From Acidobacteriota bacterium (GTDB lineage: Bacteria > Acidobacteriota > Blastocatellia > Pyrinomonadales > Pyrinomonadaceae), in assembly GCA_016713675.1 (NCBI GenBank), contig JADJOS010000001.1, forward strand, positions 1,426,001 to 1,490,000: a stretch of DNA of 64,000 nt. The letters run 5' to 3'. The notes under the pieces were generated by a model. The model was not told the DNA's origin, ran no database searches, and saw only the letters and a list, made by a program, of their open reading frames with translations. Positions 37,027 through 44,196 of this stretch are shown here, piece by piece; the stretch's first letter is position 1, and each line of letters opens with the position of its first letter. A program made the translations under genes and the position numbers.

Positions 37027-37743
37027 ATGGAAGAATTACTTGCTCCATCACCCGAACAGTCTGCGATCGCGGTCCTTCTGATCGGTTTTTTGTTCGGCCT
37101 CTACCACGCCATCGAAGCGGACCACCTCGCCGCAGTCTCGGCGATCGTCAGCGAACACAAGAACCTCTTTGCGGCGTCAGTGATCGGCGGATTTTGGGGC
37201 GTTGGACATACGATCTCGCTGTTTGTAGTCGGTGTCGTTGTAGTCCTATTGAAATATCAGATCTCTAAGGCGACCGAAGGAATGCTTGAGGGCATAGTCG
37301 GGGTCATGCTTGTACTCTTGGGCTTGAACGCTATCCGTAAAATTTTTGGTGCTGATCAGATCCACGCCCATGATCATGAGCACGGCGGCCACAAACACGT
37401 TCACGTTCATCTGCACAAACAGGACGAATCCGGATCAAGCCACCATCGTTTTGCGCCTCGAGCAGTCATGGTGGGAATGGTGCATGGCCTTGCCGGCAGT
37501 GCCGGCCTGATGCTGCTCGTCTTGCCGACCATATCGTCACCGGCCGTTGCCCTTCTTTATATCGCGATCTTTGGTCTCGGTTCGATCGCAGGAATGATGC
37601 TAATGAGCCTATTTTTGGGATTATCGCTCTATTTCACGGCCGGCCGTTTCTCGATGGTAAATCGGGCGATCCGCTTCGCGGCTGGCGGTTTTAGTCTTAT
37701 TTGGGGTTCACTGCTGATCCACGAGAAGTTCTTTAGTGCCTAG
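37027..37743 (+). CDS. Nickel/cobalt-type transporter, UreH/HupE-like
   Basis: A 238-residue membrane protein with about six helices. The first helix holds HAIEADH (residues 27-33), matching the HxxxxDH signature of NiCoT and UreH-like metal carriers. A His-rich cytoplasmic loop (HAHDHEHGGHKHVHVHLHK, about residues 117-135) would bind Ni or Co ions. After the loop, VMVGMVHGLAGSAGLMLL repeats the first half. Transport of Ni or Co is the family role; export versus import cannot be told. No urease or hydrogenase gene is in the window. It converges with the CBM9-like gene, 5 bases apart. Confidence 0.85.
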   Translation: MEELLAPSPEQSAIAVLLIGFLFGLYHAIEADHLAAVSAIVSEHKNLFAASVIGGFWGVGHTISLFVVGVVVVLLKYQISKATEGMLEGIVGVMLVLLGLNAIRKIFGADQIHAHDHEHGGHKHVHVHLHKQDESGSSHHRFAPRAVMVGMVHGLAGSAGLMLLVLPTISSPAVALLYIAIFGLGSIAGMMLMSLFLGLSLYFTAGRFSMVNRAIRFAAGGFSLIWGSLLIHEKFFSA

Positions 37744-37748
37744 CGTTT

Positions 37749-38462
37749 TCATTTAGCAAACTCAAATTCGCCGAATTTTGATGGTACGTGAAAATTCGGC
37801 TTCTTTGTTTTCGTCGCTTGCCACGACAGATATCCGCGTGTCGGATCTTTGCCAACGCAGCGAAACAAATTGCCGAGCCAAATGTCGCCCGCTTTTGGAA
37901 TCTTGCCAAATGCCTCCCACGGTATCTTGATCCCCATCACGACCCTTTCGGTCTCAACCGAAACTGCCGACTGCATCCCGGACTTGTATTCAAGATCCGT
38001 AATTCGCCTTTTCGGCGTGACGTTGATCCTTAGATCGATCCACTCTCCCGTCGGAGCGATCTCGAATTCAAAATACTTATTTCGGACCGCCTTATCAGGT
38101 GCGATAAATATCTCACACACATCACGATCCCAAAGGCCGTTGGTCTTTGCCGTTAAGTCAGACTTTTCGCTGATGACAAGCGGCTCGCCCTGATTTGCCT
38201 CGAAACGAACGTGCAGTGCCGTCGCCGACCACAAAAGCCGTGCCCTAAAATGCCTACCCTCCGGTGCCTTGACGCCCGACCAATCGTTCCCGACAGCGAC
38301 CTCGGTTGCGTTATCCCATACTGCCGAATTTAGTTCGTCGGGCCTTAATTCACTGTCGATCCGCGTGATCTTTAACCGTTTTGAGTTCATTGTCTGTGCG
38401 TTGGTCGAGGCATAGGCGAAAATGAATATAGAGATCAGGAGAGTTATGTCCCACCTTTTCAT
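37749..38462 (-). CDS. Secreted CBM9-like carbohydrate-binding protein
   Basis: A 237-residue protein with a signal peptide (ITLLISIFIFAYASTNAQ). The rest is one CBM9/DOMON-like beta domain: LRPDELNSAVWDNATEVAV, RARLLWSATALHVRFEANQG, CEIFIAPD, FEFEIAPTGEWIDLRINVT and a final IWLGNLFRC..YLSWQ. The aromatic residues (W, W) fit sugar binding, but no catalytic residues are visible. The start ATG overlaps the stop of the DUF2156 gene (ATGA), so it closes a three-gene operon started by the UbiB-like gene. Confidence 0.8.
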   Translation of the reverse strand: MKRWDITLLISIFIFAYASTNAQTMNSKRLKITRIDSELRPDELNSAVWDNATEVAVGNDWSGVKAPEGRHFRARLLWSATALHVRFEANQGEPLVISEKSDLTAKTNGLWDRDVCEIFIAPDKAVRNKYFEFEIAPTGEWIDLRINVTPKRRITDLEYKSGMQSAVSVETERVVMGIKIPWEAFGKIPKAGDIWLGNLFRCVGKDPTRGYLSWQATKTKKPNFHVPSKFGEFEFAK

Positions 38463-39568
38463 GTTTTCCTTCTCGCTCTGAGTGTTCTGAATTCCGTCGC
38501 AACGGCCCTACCGAGACCGCGAAGGACCATTCTTGAAGTCGAGTTTCCGCTAAAAGCGGCGGCAATTGCGTAAAGCGTTCTGAATGATACACGCGGTTCG
38601 TTGCAAAGGGCAAATACGGGTTCCCAGTTTTGCGGACGCAGCTTCGCCTTGAATGAATCGAGCCCGTCAAAATTGTAGAACCGCTTACCGTGCTGGCGAA
38701 ACCAGGTCAGAAGCATCCGCAGCCAAATTGGATTGTGAAAAGGCTCAACATTTGCACGCGTCGATAACGGCGAAAGCCCAAGGGTTGCATAATCGGATCC
38801 ATCGGCTCCGATCTGCCGCATCGCGGTATCGATCATTAGCTCGACCGTTCCGTTGGGTGCTCCGGGGCGATGGGGAAATTGTTCGAAAAGCCAGCCGTTT
38901 CGTTGAGCGACAGGGGACAAAACCAAAAATCCGATCACCTCATCCAAACGCTCGGCGACAAATACGCGTCTTCCTTCGAGCCGCGACAGAGTATCCGACT
39001 CGACCATAAAGTGCAGTGGCGGCAGTCCCTTCGAATCGAGCCAATCATCGAGACATTCCTGCAGAGCCGGATGTTCACGAGACCTTTCGACTGGCCATTC
39101 GGAGACTGTCACACGTTTGTTTCGGGCACGGTTCAATTGCGCTCGAAACGATCGGTGACCGGCGACCGTCGCGGGCCATTGCTTCGGATCCCATGTGGGT
39201 TGGGCTCCGAGAAGGAATTTTGAATGCGTTTCCGACCCGGCAAATACCGACTCCAACCTTGCCTCGGCGCAGAAATAGCAAACTCGTTGGTCCGCATCGC
39301 GAGCGCTGGATTCGAACTCAACCGCGACCTCTAGCAGTCGCTCGCGTTCGCAGACCGGCGCACCGGCCACCACGCGCATTCCGCCCGCGGCGGCATACCC
39401 GACCACTGCATCTCCGGCAACGGCGAACCAACGCTCGATCCCGGGGTTAACGATTTGAAAAGAAGTGGAATTCCAGCCATGGGCGAGCACGAGTTCCCTC
39501 GCCCGGACGATGTTTGGATTTTCAGGGTGTTGACGACTCGACGGCTGTTGAGTTAACCGTTCTTCCAT
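38459..39568 (-). CDS. DUF2156 / MprF-C-like acyl or lysyl transfer domain protein
   Basis: A 369-residue protein without membrane helices that matches the DUF2156 family (GNAT-like fold related to the C-terminal domain of phosphatidylglycerol lysyltransferase MprF). Features include WFAVAGDAVVGYAAAGGMRVVAGAPVC near the N-terminus, GSDYATLGLSPLST and HGKRFYNFDGLDSFKAKLRPQNWEPVF near the end, where the family has a conserved FxGLxxFKxKF-type motif. It may transfer an amino-acyl or acyl group to a lipid or protein. The start ATG 39568 shares bases with the UbiB stop (TAATG). It is followed by a CBM9-like gene. Confidence 0.75.
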   Translation of the reverse strand: MEERLTQQPSSRQHPENPNIVRARELVLAHGWNSTSFQIVNPGIERWFAVAGDAVVGYAAAGGMRVVAGAPVCERERLLEVAVEFESSARDADQRVCYFCAEARLESVFAGSETHSKFLLGAQPTWDPKQWPATVAGHRSFRAQLNRARNKRVTVSEWPVERSREHPALQECLDDWLDSKGLPPLHFMVESDTLSRLEGRRVFVAERLDEVIGFLVLSPVAQRNGWLFEQFPHRPGAPNGTVELMIDTAMRQIGADGSDYATLGLSPLSTRANVEPFHNPIWLRMLLTWFRQHGKRFYNFDGLDSFKAKLRPQNWEPVFALCNEPRVSFRTLYAIAAAFSGNSTSRMVLRGLGRAVATEFRTLRARRKT

Positions 39569-41292
39569 TAATTTCCCGTGTTCAAAACTGTGCGAAAGGC
39601 CATCTTCGCAAGTTTCCACGTTCGGTCCCAGTCGATCTTTCCGCCTTCGTCCCGGCCCATCAGTTTGCCTACAAACGCTTTGCGGAAATCATTGCCCTCA
39701 CGGCGAAGCATAAATTCCTTGGCGTATGGCTTGGCCGTTTCAAAGAAATTGAACTCGGGATCGGTAATGATGCCGATGCCCTCGAGCGTCATCAGGGCAC
39801 GCATGATGTAAGTAAAATTGGAGGGCAGACGAAACGGATAATCGTACATCACGTCCGCAAGATCGTATGTTAGTTCTTTGAAATTGACGTCCTTGAGCTT
39901 ACGGTTGAGATGAAACTCGAACATCTTTTCGACGACCGGTTTTACAACATCAGGGCTGGTTCCGGGCTTCAGAAAATCAAGAGCGATCAGATCGTCGGCG
40001 ATGCCGCTCGCGTCCTTGCTGACCACGTGAAAGAATGCGTCGATCATCTTGGCCTGCAGGTCAGGCGTAATGCGCCCGACCATTCCAAAATCAAAAAACG
40101 CCACTCGGCCATCAGGCATGACGAGCAAATTGCCCGGATGCGGATCGGCGTGGAAAAAGCCGTCCTCGAGCAATTGCTTGAGGTAAGTCTTTATCAGCAA
40201 ACGGTTTACCTTTTCAGGCGAGATGTTCTTTTGGATCTGCTCATCGACCTCGGTGACCTTGGTACCGTGGATGAATTCCATGGTCAGCACTTTTTCGGTG
40301 GTCGCGTTCCAGTAGATCTTCGGCACGTGGATGTTGGACCAATTCTTAAAACTCTCACGAAAACGCTCTGCATTTCGGCCCTCGGCGGTGTAGTCCATTT
40401 CCTCGTGGACCGTCTCGTCAAATTCGCCAAGCATCCCCGCCCAATCGGCATTCTGGTTCAACTGCGGAAAGCGTTCGGCAAACTTTGCGACCTTTTTGAG
40501 GATCACGATGTCGCCTTTGATCGTGGCTTCCAGGTTTGGCCGCTGAACCTTTACCGCGACCTCTTCGCCGGTGTGCAGCCGGGCTCGATAGACCTGTCCG
40601 AGCGATGCAGCGGCGACCGGCTGGAGCTCAAACTCGGCGTATACCTCGTTGATCTTGAGCCCGAGTTCATGCTCAATTCGGGCGAATGCTACGTCATTTG
40701 GAAACGGCGGAACGCTGTCGACCAATGTTCCCAGCTCTTTCACGAACGGCAGCGGCAGCAGATCAGCCCGCGTTCCCATCGATTGGCCGATCTTTATAAA
40801 AGTCGGGCCGAGCTCGATCAGCTTTTCTTTCAGCCAAACCGCCTGTTTCTCCTGATTCTGTTCGCGGTTGGCGTTCGAACCGATCACGAACCATCGCAAC
40901 AACGCTGTAAACTGATGTACTGTCCATAGCCTGATCGAATACAATTTCTCACCGTAAACCGCCAGCCGCGTCAGACGGGCGGCCGTTTTCAATCTCGTTT
41001 TCTTGTTCCTCACCTGAGCCATTCGATGCATGTCGAATTGGTCGAGGTACAGATACATCGCCAGCATCGCTATCACCCGCGAGATCTGGAACAATCGCCA
41101 GTAGCCGCGTATTCCGTGATAGCCGCCCTCAACCGACGATTCGACCGTTAACAATGCCTTTTCCTCGGCGATCAGCTGTTCGTTCGAGGTCATTTTCGCG
41201 ATCGGCAAAGTGCTCGTCGGGACCAGTTTCCCGTTTCCGTTGACTGGCATCGGCCTTTCAGCTGTAATTGTTCCGGTTCCGCTTTCTGTCAT
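39568..41292 (-). CDS. UbiB/ABC1 (AarF) family atypical kinase
   Basis: A 574-residue UbiB-family protein. After a variable N-terminal part, it has LGPTFIKIGQSMGTRADLLP (the KxGQ motif that folds over the active site), AAASLGQVYRARLHTGEEVAVKVQRP (Ala-rich loop and the Lys), and HADPHPGNLLVMPDGRVAFFDFGMVGRI (catalytic Asp and metal motif). In other bacteria UbiB supports ubiquinone or lipid quinone synthesis as an ATPase. Two C-terminal hydrophobic helices of other members are not obvious. It starts an operon with DUF2156 and CBM9-like genes; ribF lies 15 bases upstream on the same strand. Confidence 0.9.
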   Translation of the reverse strand: MTESGTGTITAERPMPVNGNGKLVPTSTLPIAKMTSNEQLIAEEKALLTVESSVEGGYHGIRGYWRLFQISRVIAMLAMYLYLDQFDMHRMAQVRNKKTRLKTAARLTRLAVYGEKLYSIRLWTVHQFTALLRWFVIGSNANREQNQEKQAVWLKEKLIELGPTFIKIGQSMGTRADLLPLPFVKELGTLVDSVPPFPNDVAFARIEHELGLKINEVYAEFELQPVAAASLGQVYRARLHTGEEVAVKVQRPNLEATIKGDIVILKKVAKFAERFPQLNQNADWAGMLGEFDETVHEEMDYTAEGRNAERFRESFKNWSNIHVPKIYWNATTEKVLTMEFIHGTKVTEVDEQIQKNISPEKVNRLLIKTYLKQLLEDGFFHADPHPGNLLVMPDGRVAFFDFGMVGRITPDLQAKMIDAFFHVVSKDASGIADDLIALDFLKPGTSPDVVKPVVEKMFEFHLNRKLKDVNFKELTYDLADVMYDYPFRLPSNFTYIMRALMTLEGIGIITDPEFNFFETAKPYAKEFMLRREGNDFRKAFVGKLMGRDEGGKIDWDRTWKLAKMAFRTVLNTGN

Positions 41293-41307
41293 TTCGTATT
41301 TCGATCT

Positions 41308-42261
41308 TTACAAGATCGCCAGCATGTTCTGTACGCCCTGATGGTGGAAATAGTTCCTCGCACGGGCTGAGTCCAGTTCGATCTGAGCTTTGAGCTGGTC
41401 AATTCCGTTAAATTTCTTCTCGTCGCGAATGCGATGCAAAAACCTCACTCTCAGGACATCGCCGTAAAGGTCGCCGTCGAAGTCGAATACATATGTTTCG
41501 ATAGAAGGGTCGGCTTCGGATTCAAACGTCGGACGTACGCCGATATTCGTAACGCTCTTTCGCCAGGTGCCGTCGATCAGAGTGGCTGTTGCGTAGACGC
41601 CGAAACGCGGAATAACGCGGTTATGCGGTTTGAGGTTGGCGGTTGGGAAACCGATCGTGTGGCCGCGTCGGTTGCCGCGAATAATTACGCCCTCGACGCC
41701 GTACGGGCGGCCGAGCATTCGGCGGGCGAGGTTTACACGGCCTTCGGCAAGCAAACGGCGGATAGCGGACGAGCTGACACGAATACCGCGAAGCTGCACC
41801 TCATCGACCTCATCAGCAGCAAATCCGAGCTCGCCGCTCATTTTCTTGAGCAGATCGATATTGCCGCCGCGACCCTTTCCAAATGCAAAACCTTTGCCGA
41901 GATAGACCTCTTTCGCATGCAAACGGTCACGAATGATCTCAGAAAGAAACTTCTCGGCCGGCTGCTGTGAGAACTCCGATGTGAATGGAATAACGATCGC
42001 CTGCTCGATACCCAATACCTCAAAATTTGACAAACGCTGGTCGAGGGTCTGCAGCAGCGGCGGAGCCGATTCGGGATGCAGAACGGCACGCGGATGCGGG
42101 TCAAATGTGATCGCCGTCGGCACGGCCCCGGCCGCCTTTGCCTGCACGACCACCGTCTCCATTATCCGTTGATGCCCGATATGCAGCCCGTCAAAAACGC
42201 CCAGCGTCAGCACCGTCGGCCGTGCAATATTAGCGTTCTCTGTGCCATGAAAGATCTTCAT
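41308..42261 (-). CDS. ribF: Bifunctional riboflavin kinase / FAD synthetase
   Basis: A 317-residue enzyme that phosphorylates riboflavin to FMN and adenylates FMN to FAD. The N-terminal nucleotidyl-transferase half has LTLGVFDGLHIGHQRIM with the GxHxGH site; the C-terminal flavokinase half has GNRRGHTIGFPTANLKP and the following YATATLIDG...SVTNIGVRPTF, ending with a conserved DRxE-like region. Length is normal. It lies between the DHS-like and UbiB-like genes with 6 and 15 bases of spacing, so it is in the same minus-strand operon. A second riboflavin gene in the window (ribBA) is broken. Confidence 0.95.
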   Translation of the reverse strand: MKIFHGTENANIARPTVLTLGVFDGLHIGHQRIMETVVVQAKAAGAVPTAITFDPHPRAVLHPESAPPLLQTLDQRLSNFEVLGIEQAIVIPFTSEFSQQPAEKFLSEIIRDRLHAKEVYLGKGFAFGKGRGGNIDLLKKMSGELGFAADEVDEVQLRGIRVSSSAIRRLLAEGRVNLARRMLGRPYGVEGVIIRGNRRGHTIGFPTANLKPHNRVIPRFGVYATATLIDGTWRKSVTNIGVRPTFESEADPSIETYVFDFDGDLYGDVLRVRFLHRIRDEKKFNGIDQLKAQIELDSARARNYFHHQGVQNMLAIL

Positions 42262-42267
42262 GAGTCT

Positions 42268-43245
42268 TTACCAACCCAAAATATAAGCAAACATCAACGG
42301 TGCGACGATCGACGCGTCTGATTCGACGATGAATTTCGGCGTCGCTGCTTCGAGCTTGCCCCACGTGATCTTTTCATTCGGAACGGCACCTGAATACGAA
42401 CCGTACGATGTGGTCGAATCAGAGATCTGGCAAAAATATCCCCAAACGGGGACACCGTCACGCTGCAGGTCCTGATGGAGCATAGGAACGACGCAGATCG
42501 GAAAGTCGCCGGCGATGCCGCCGCCAATTTGGAAGAATCCGACGGTCGAATCGTCGGTCGCACTTGCCGTGTACCATTCGGCAAGCGACATCATGTACTC
42601 GATGCCGGTTCGGACCGTGTGGACGTTCTTGATATCGCCCGTGATGACGTGGCCCGCGAACATGTTGCCCATGGTCGAATCTTCCCAGCCCGGCACGACC
42701 ATCGGCAGATTCTTTTCCATCGCGGCGTACATCCACGAATCTTTGAGGTCGATCTGGTAATACTCTTCGAGCGAGCCGTTCCTGAGTACCTGATACATGA
42801 ATTCGTGCGGGAAGTACTGCTTTCCTTCCTGATCTGCTTTTGTCCAAACATCGACCATCGCCTTCTCCAGCCTACGCATCGCTTCCATCTCGGGGATGCA
42901 CGTGTCGGTCACGCGGTTCATATGGCGGTCGAGCAGGTCCTGTTCGTCGGCCGGCGTCAAGTCGCGGTAATGCGGCACGCGTTCGTAAAAATCATGAGCG
43001 ACGAGATTGAATAGGTCTTCTTCGAGATTCGCACCGGTGCAAGAGATGATCTGCACCTTATCCTGCCTGATCATCTCGGCAAGGCTCAACCCCAATTCCG
43101 CCGTCGACATCGCTCCGGCAAGCGTGATCATCATCTTTCCGCCGCCGTTTAAATGCTGCGTATAAGCCTCAGCCGCGTCAATAAGAGCCGCCGAATTAAA
43201 ATGCCGGTAGTGATGTTTAATAAATTCTGTTATTTGTCCGTTCAT
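42268..43245 (-). CDS. Deoxyhypusine synthase-like protein
   Basis: A 325-residue member of the deoxyhypusine synthase family, which moves an aminobutyl group from spermidine, using NAD. The NAD-binding start MMITLAGAMSTAELGLSLAEMI, CTGANLEEDLFNLVAHD and GGGIAGDFPICVV are all present. The catalytic Lys is expected in KITWGKLE (K about residue 297), which aligns with the WGK region of archaeal and eukaryotic enzymes. Bacteria lack eIF5A, so homologues here probably act in polyamine metabolism, for example as homospermidine-type synthase; the substrate is unresolved. It begins the minus-strand operon with ribF and UbiB-like. An AAAGG lies upstream of ATG 43245. Confidence 0.9.
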   Translation of the reverse strand: MNGQITEFIKHHYRHFNSAALIDAAEAYTQHLNGGGKMMITLAGAMSTAELGLSLAEMIRQDKVQIISCTGANLEEDLFNLVAHDFYERVPHYRDLTPADEQDLLDRHMNRVTDTCIPEMEAMRRLEKAMVDVWTKADQEGKQYFPHEFMYQVLRNGSLEEYYQIDLKDSWMYAAMEKNLPMVVPGWEDSTMGNMFAGHVITGDIKNVHTVRTGIEYMMSLAEWYTASATDDSTVGFFQIGGGIAGDFPICVVPMLHQDLQRDGVPVWGYFCQISDSTTSYGSYSGAVPNEKITWGKLEAATPKFIVESDASIVAPLMFAYILGW

Positions 43246-43318
43246 AAGTGCCTTTCATCTAATCTGCACGAAAACTATAATACTATTACATTTGGTCCCC
43301 TTTTTGAATCTATACAAA

Positions 43319-43675
43319 ATGCCTGCAAGCAACGACAATTGGGTGTGTTTTGAATGCCGCATGGTAATTCGGTACCCGAAGAACGCTAAACAGGTCCCGA
43401 AGTGCCTCGCGTGCGGTTCCGGTACTTTTTGGCTTGGTTCTAAGGTCGAGGTCCCCAAAAAGGATGATGTGCGCGGCTGGCGTCATTTGCGGGATGACTG
43501 CCGCACTCGCGAAATTGTTCGGATCGAAAAAGAGGCCGCAGATAGGCGGAGCTATGCGAAGGCCGCTAAACTCCGGATCGAGCAGCTAGAGGCCCTTCCG
43601 GCAAACAAAGAACGGTCAAAGCTGATCGCCCAACTCACAAGAAGTATTGAAAAGCTCCTTTTGGGCCGGAAATAA
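43319..43675 (+). CDS. Small zinc-ribbon protein with basic helical tail
   Basis: A 118-residue protein of unknown role. Residues 9-33 hold two Cys pairs (CFEC near residue 9 and CLAC near 30) that make a zinc ribbon, then a variable segment with KDDVRGWRHLRDDC and a long basic helix rich in Lys and Arg with leucines (KAAKLRIEQLEALPANKERSKLIAQLTRSIEKLL). This may bind RNA or DNA. The ATG at 43319 fits the ribbon; a frame from 43292 adds nine residues. TATAAT (43276-43281) lies 38 bases upstream as a possible -10. It is divergent from the DHS-like operon. Confidence 0.6.
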   Translation: MPASNDNWVCFECRMVIRYPKNAKQVPKCLACGSGTFWLGSKVEVPKKDDVRGWRHLRDDCRTREIVRIEKEAADRRSYAKAAKLRIEQLEALPANKERSKLIAQLTRSIEKLLLGRK

Positions 43676-43706
43676 CCTGTCACTTACGATCATTTAGGCA
43701 CCCTCA

Positions 43707-43900
43707 TGTTCCGTGAAACACCTTTGTGTGAGGTGGAACGGAACAAGAACGAGAATTCGGGGCCTTCGATATTCATCGAGTAGATCCAGCGATCGAAGAC
43801 AGGTAACCCATTTGCGAATACTAAGAACTAACCGCGAAAAACGCGAAAGATACGAAAATAGATCGCATTCCTTTTCGTATTTTTCGTATTTTTCGCGGTT
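43707..43900. repeat. Left copy of dispersed hairpin block
   Basis: Two hairpins. The first has TGTTCCG (43707-43713) pairing with CGGAACA (43739-43745); 27 bases from 43723 to 43749 match 46286-46312 exactly. The second is a long inverted repeat (43830-43858 with 43872-43900) opening AACCGCGAAAAACGCGAAAG, with 26 of 29 pairs. It has the look of the ACGAAA-rich hairpins found in many genomes. The right copy (46267-46449) has different stem ends, still paired within itself. Confidence 0.75.
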
Positions 43901-43909
43901 AAAAATACT

Positions 43910-43966
43910 TTAAAAAGCTTCGTTAAAACTCACATCTCCGGCCACAGCAACCTGGTACGCCGAGAC
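43910..43966 (-). pseudogene. 3'-end remnant of a second nrdB gene
   Basis: Read on the minus strand these bases give VSAYQVAVAGDVSFNEAF and a TAA stop, the exact 18-residue C-terminus of the intact nrdB at 46456-47454. At DNA level 11 of the 18 codons differ, all synonymously. Upstream the match stops after Arg-Trp. It is thus the end of a diverged nrdB, not a recent copy. No start or body remains, so it is a fragment. Confidence 0.85.
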
Positions 43967-44042
43967 CCACCGCCCGAGAGTGTCAGCATTTCGGGCGGCT
44001 CGTTCTATCAACTCTTAATTATTCAATTCAAATCTCACGCGA

Positions 44043-44058
44043 CGTGATGAGCGTCACA
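44043..44058 (+). promoter_or_regulatory. Candidate Crp/Fnr-family site with downstream -10
   Basis: GTGA, six bases, TCAC lie at 44044-44057, flanked by C and A. TATACT at 44083-44088 could be the -10, which would place the site near -44, as in class II activator promoters. No convincing -35 is present, as expected for an activator-dependent promoter. The following gene is the HAF/FN3 protein at 44197. Confidence 0.45.
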
Positions 44059-44196
44059 TTACCTACACGGTTTTTGTGCGAGTATACTCATAGGCGGGTA
44101 TCTTACACGCCGGGTTTATATAGATATATCTAAAATATCTGCCAAAAAGAACCGATGACGACCGGTCGATAACCACTCGCTTCAGGAGGTATCGGT

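Larger units (their letters stand above)
43676..44196. other. Gene-free spacer carrying the left copy of an nrdB-end block
   Basis: 521 bases hold, in order, a hairpin near 43707-43745, a long A-rich inverted repeat (43830-43900), a remnant of nrdB coding sequence (43910-43966), an 8-base inverted repeat (CCGCCCGA/TCGGGCGG, 43970-43998), a Crp/Fnr-like site (44043-44058) and a -10-like TATACT at 44083-44088, then the ribosome binding site AGGAGG at 44184-44189 of the next gene. Confidence 0.6.

Noticed and set aside
43713..43913. 66-residue plus-strand gene
   Set aside because: It is made of the hairpin repeats and codes low-complexity sequence.
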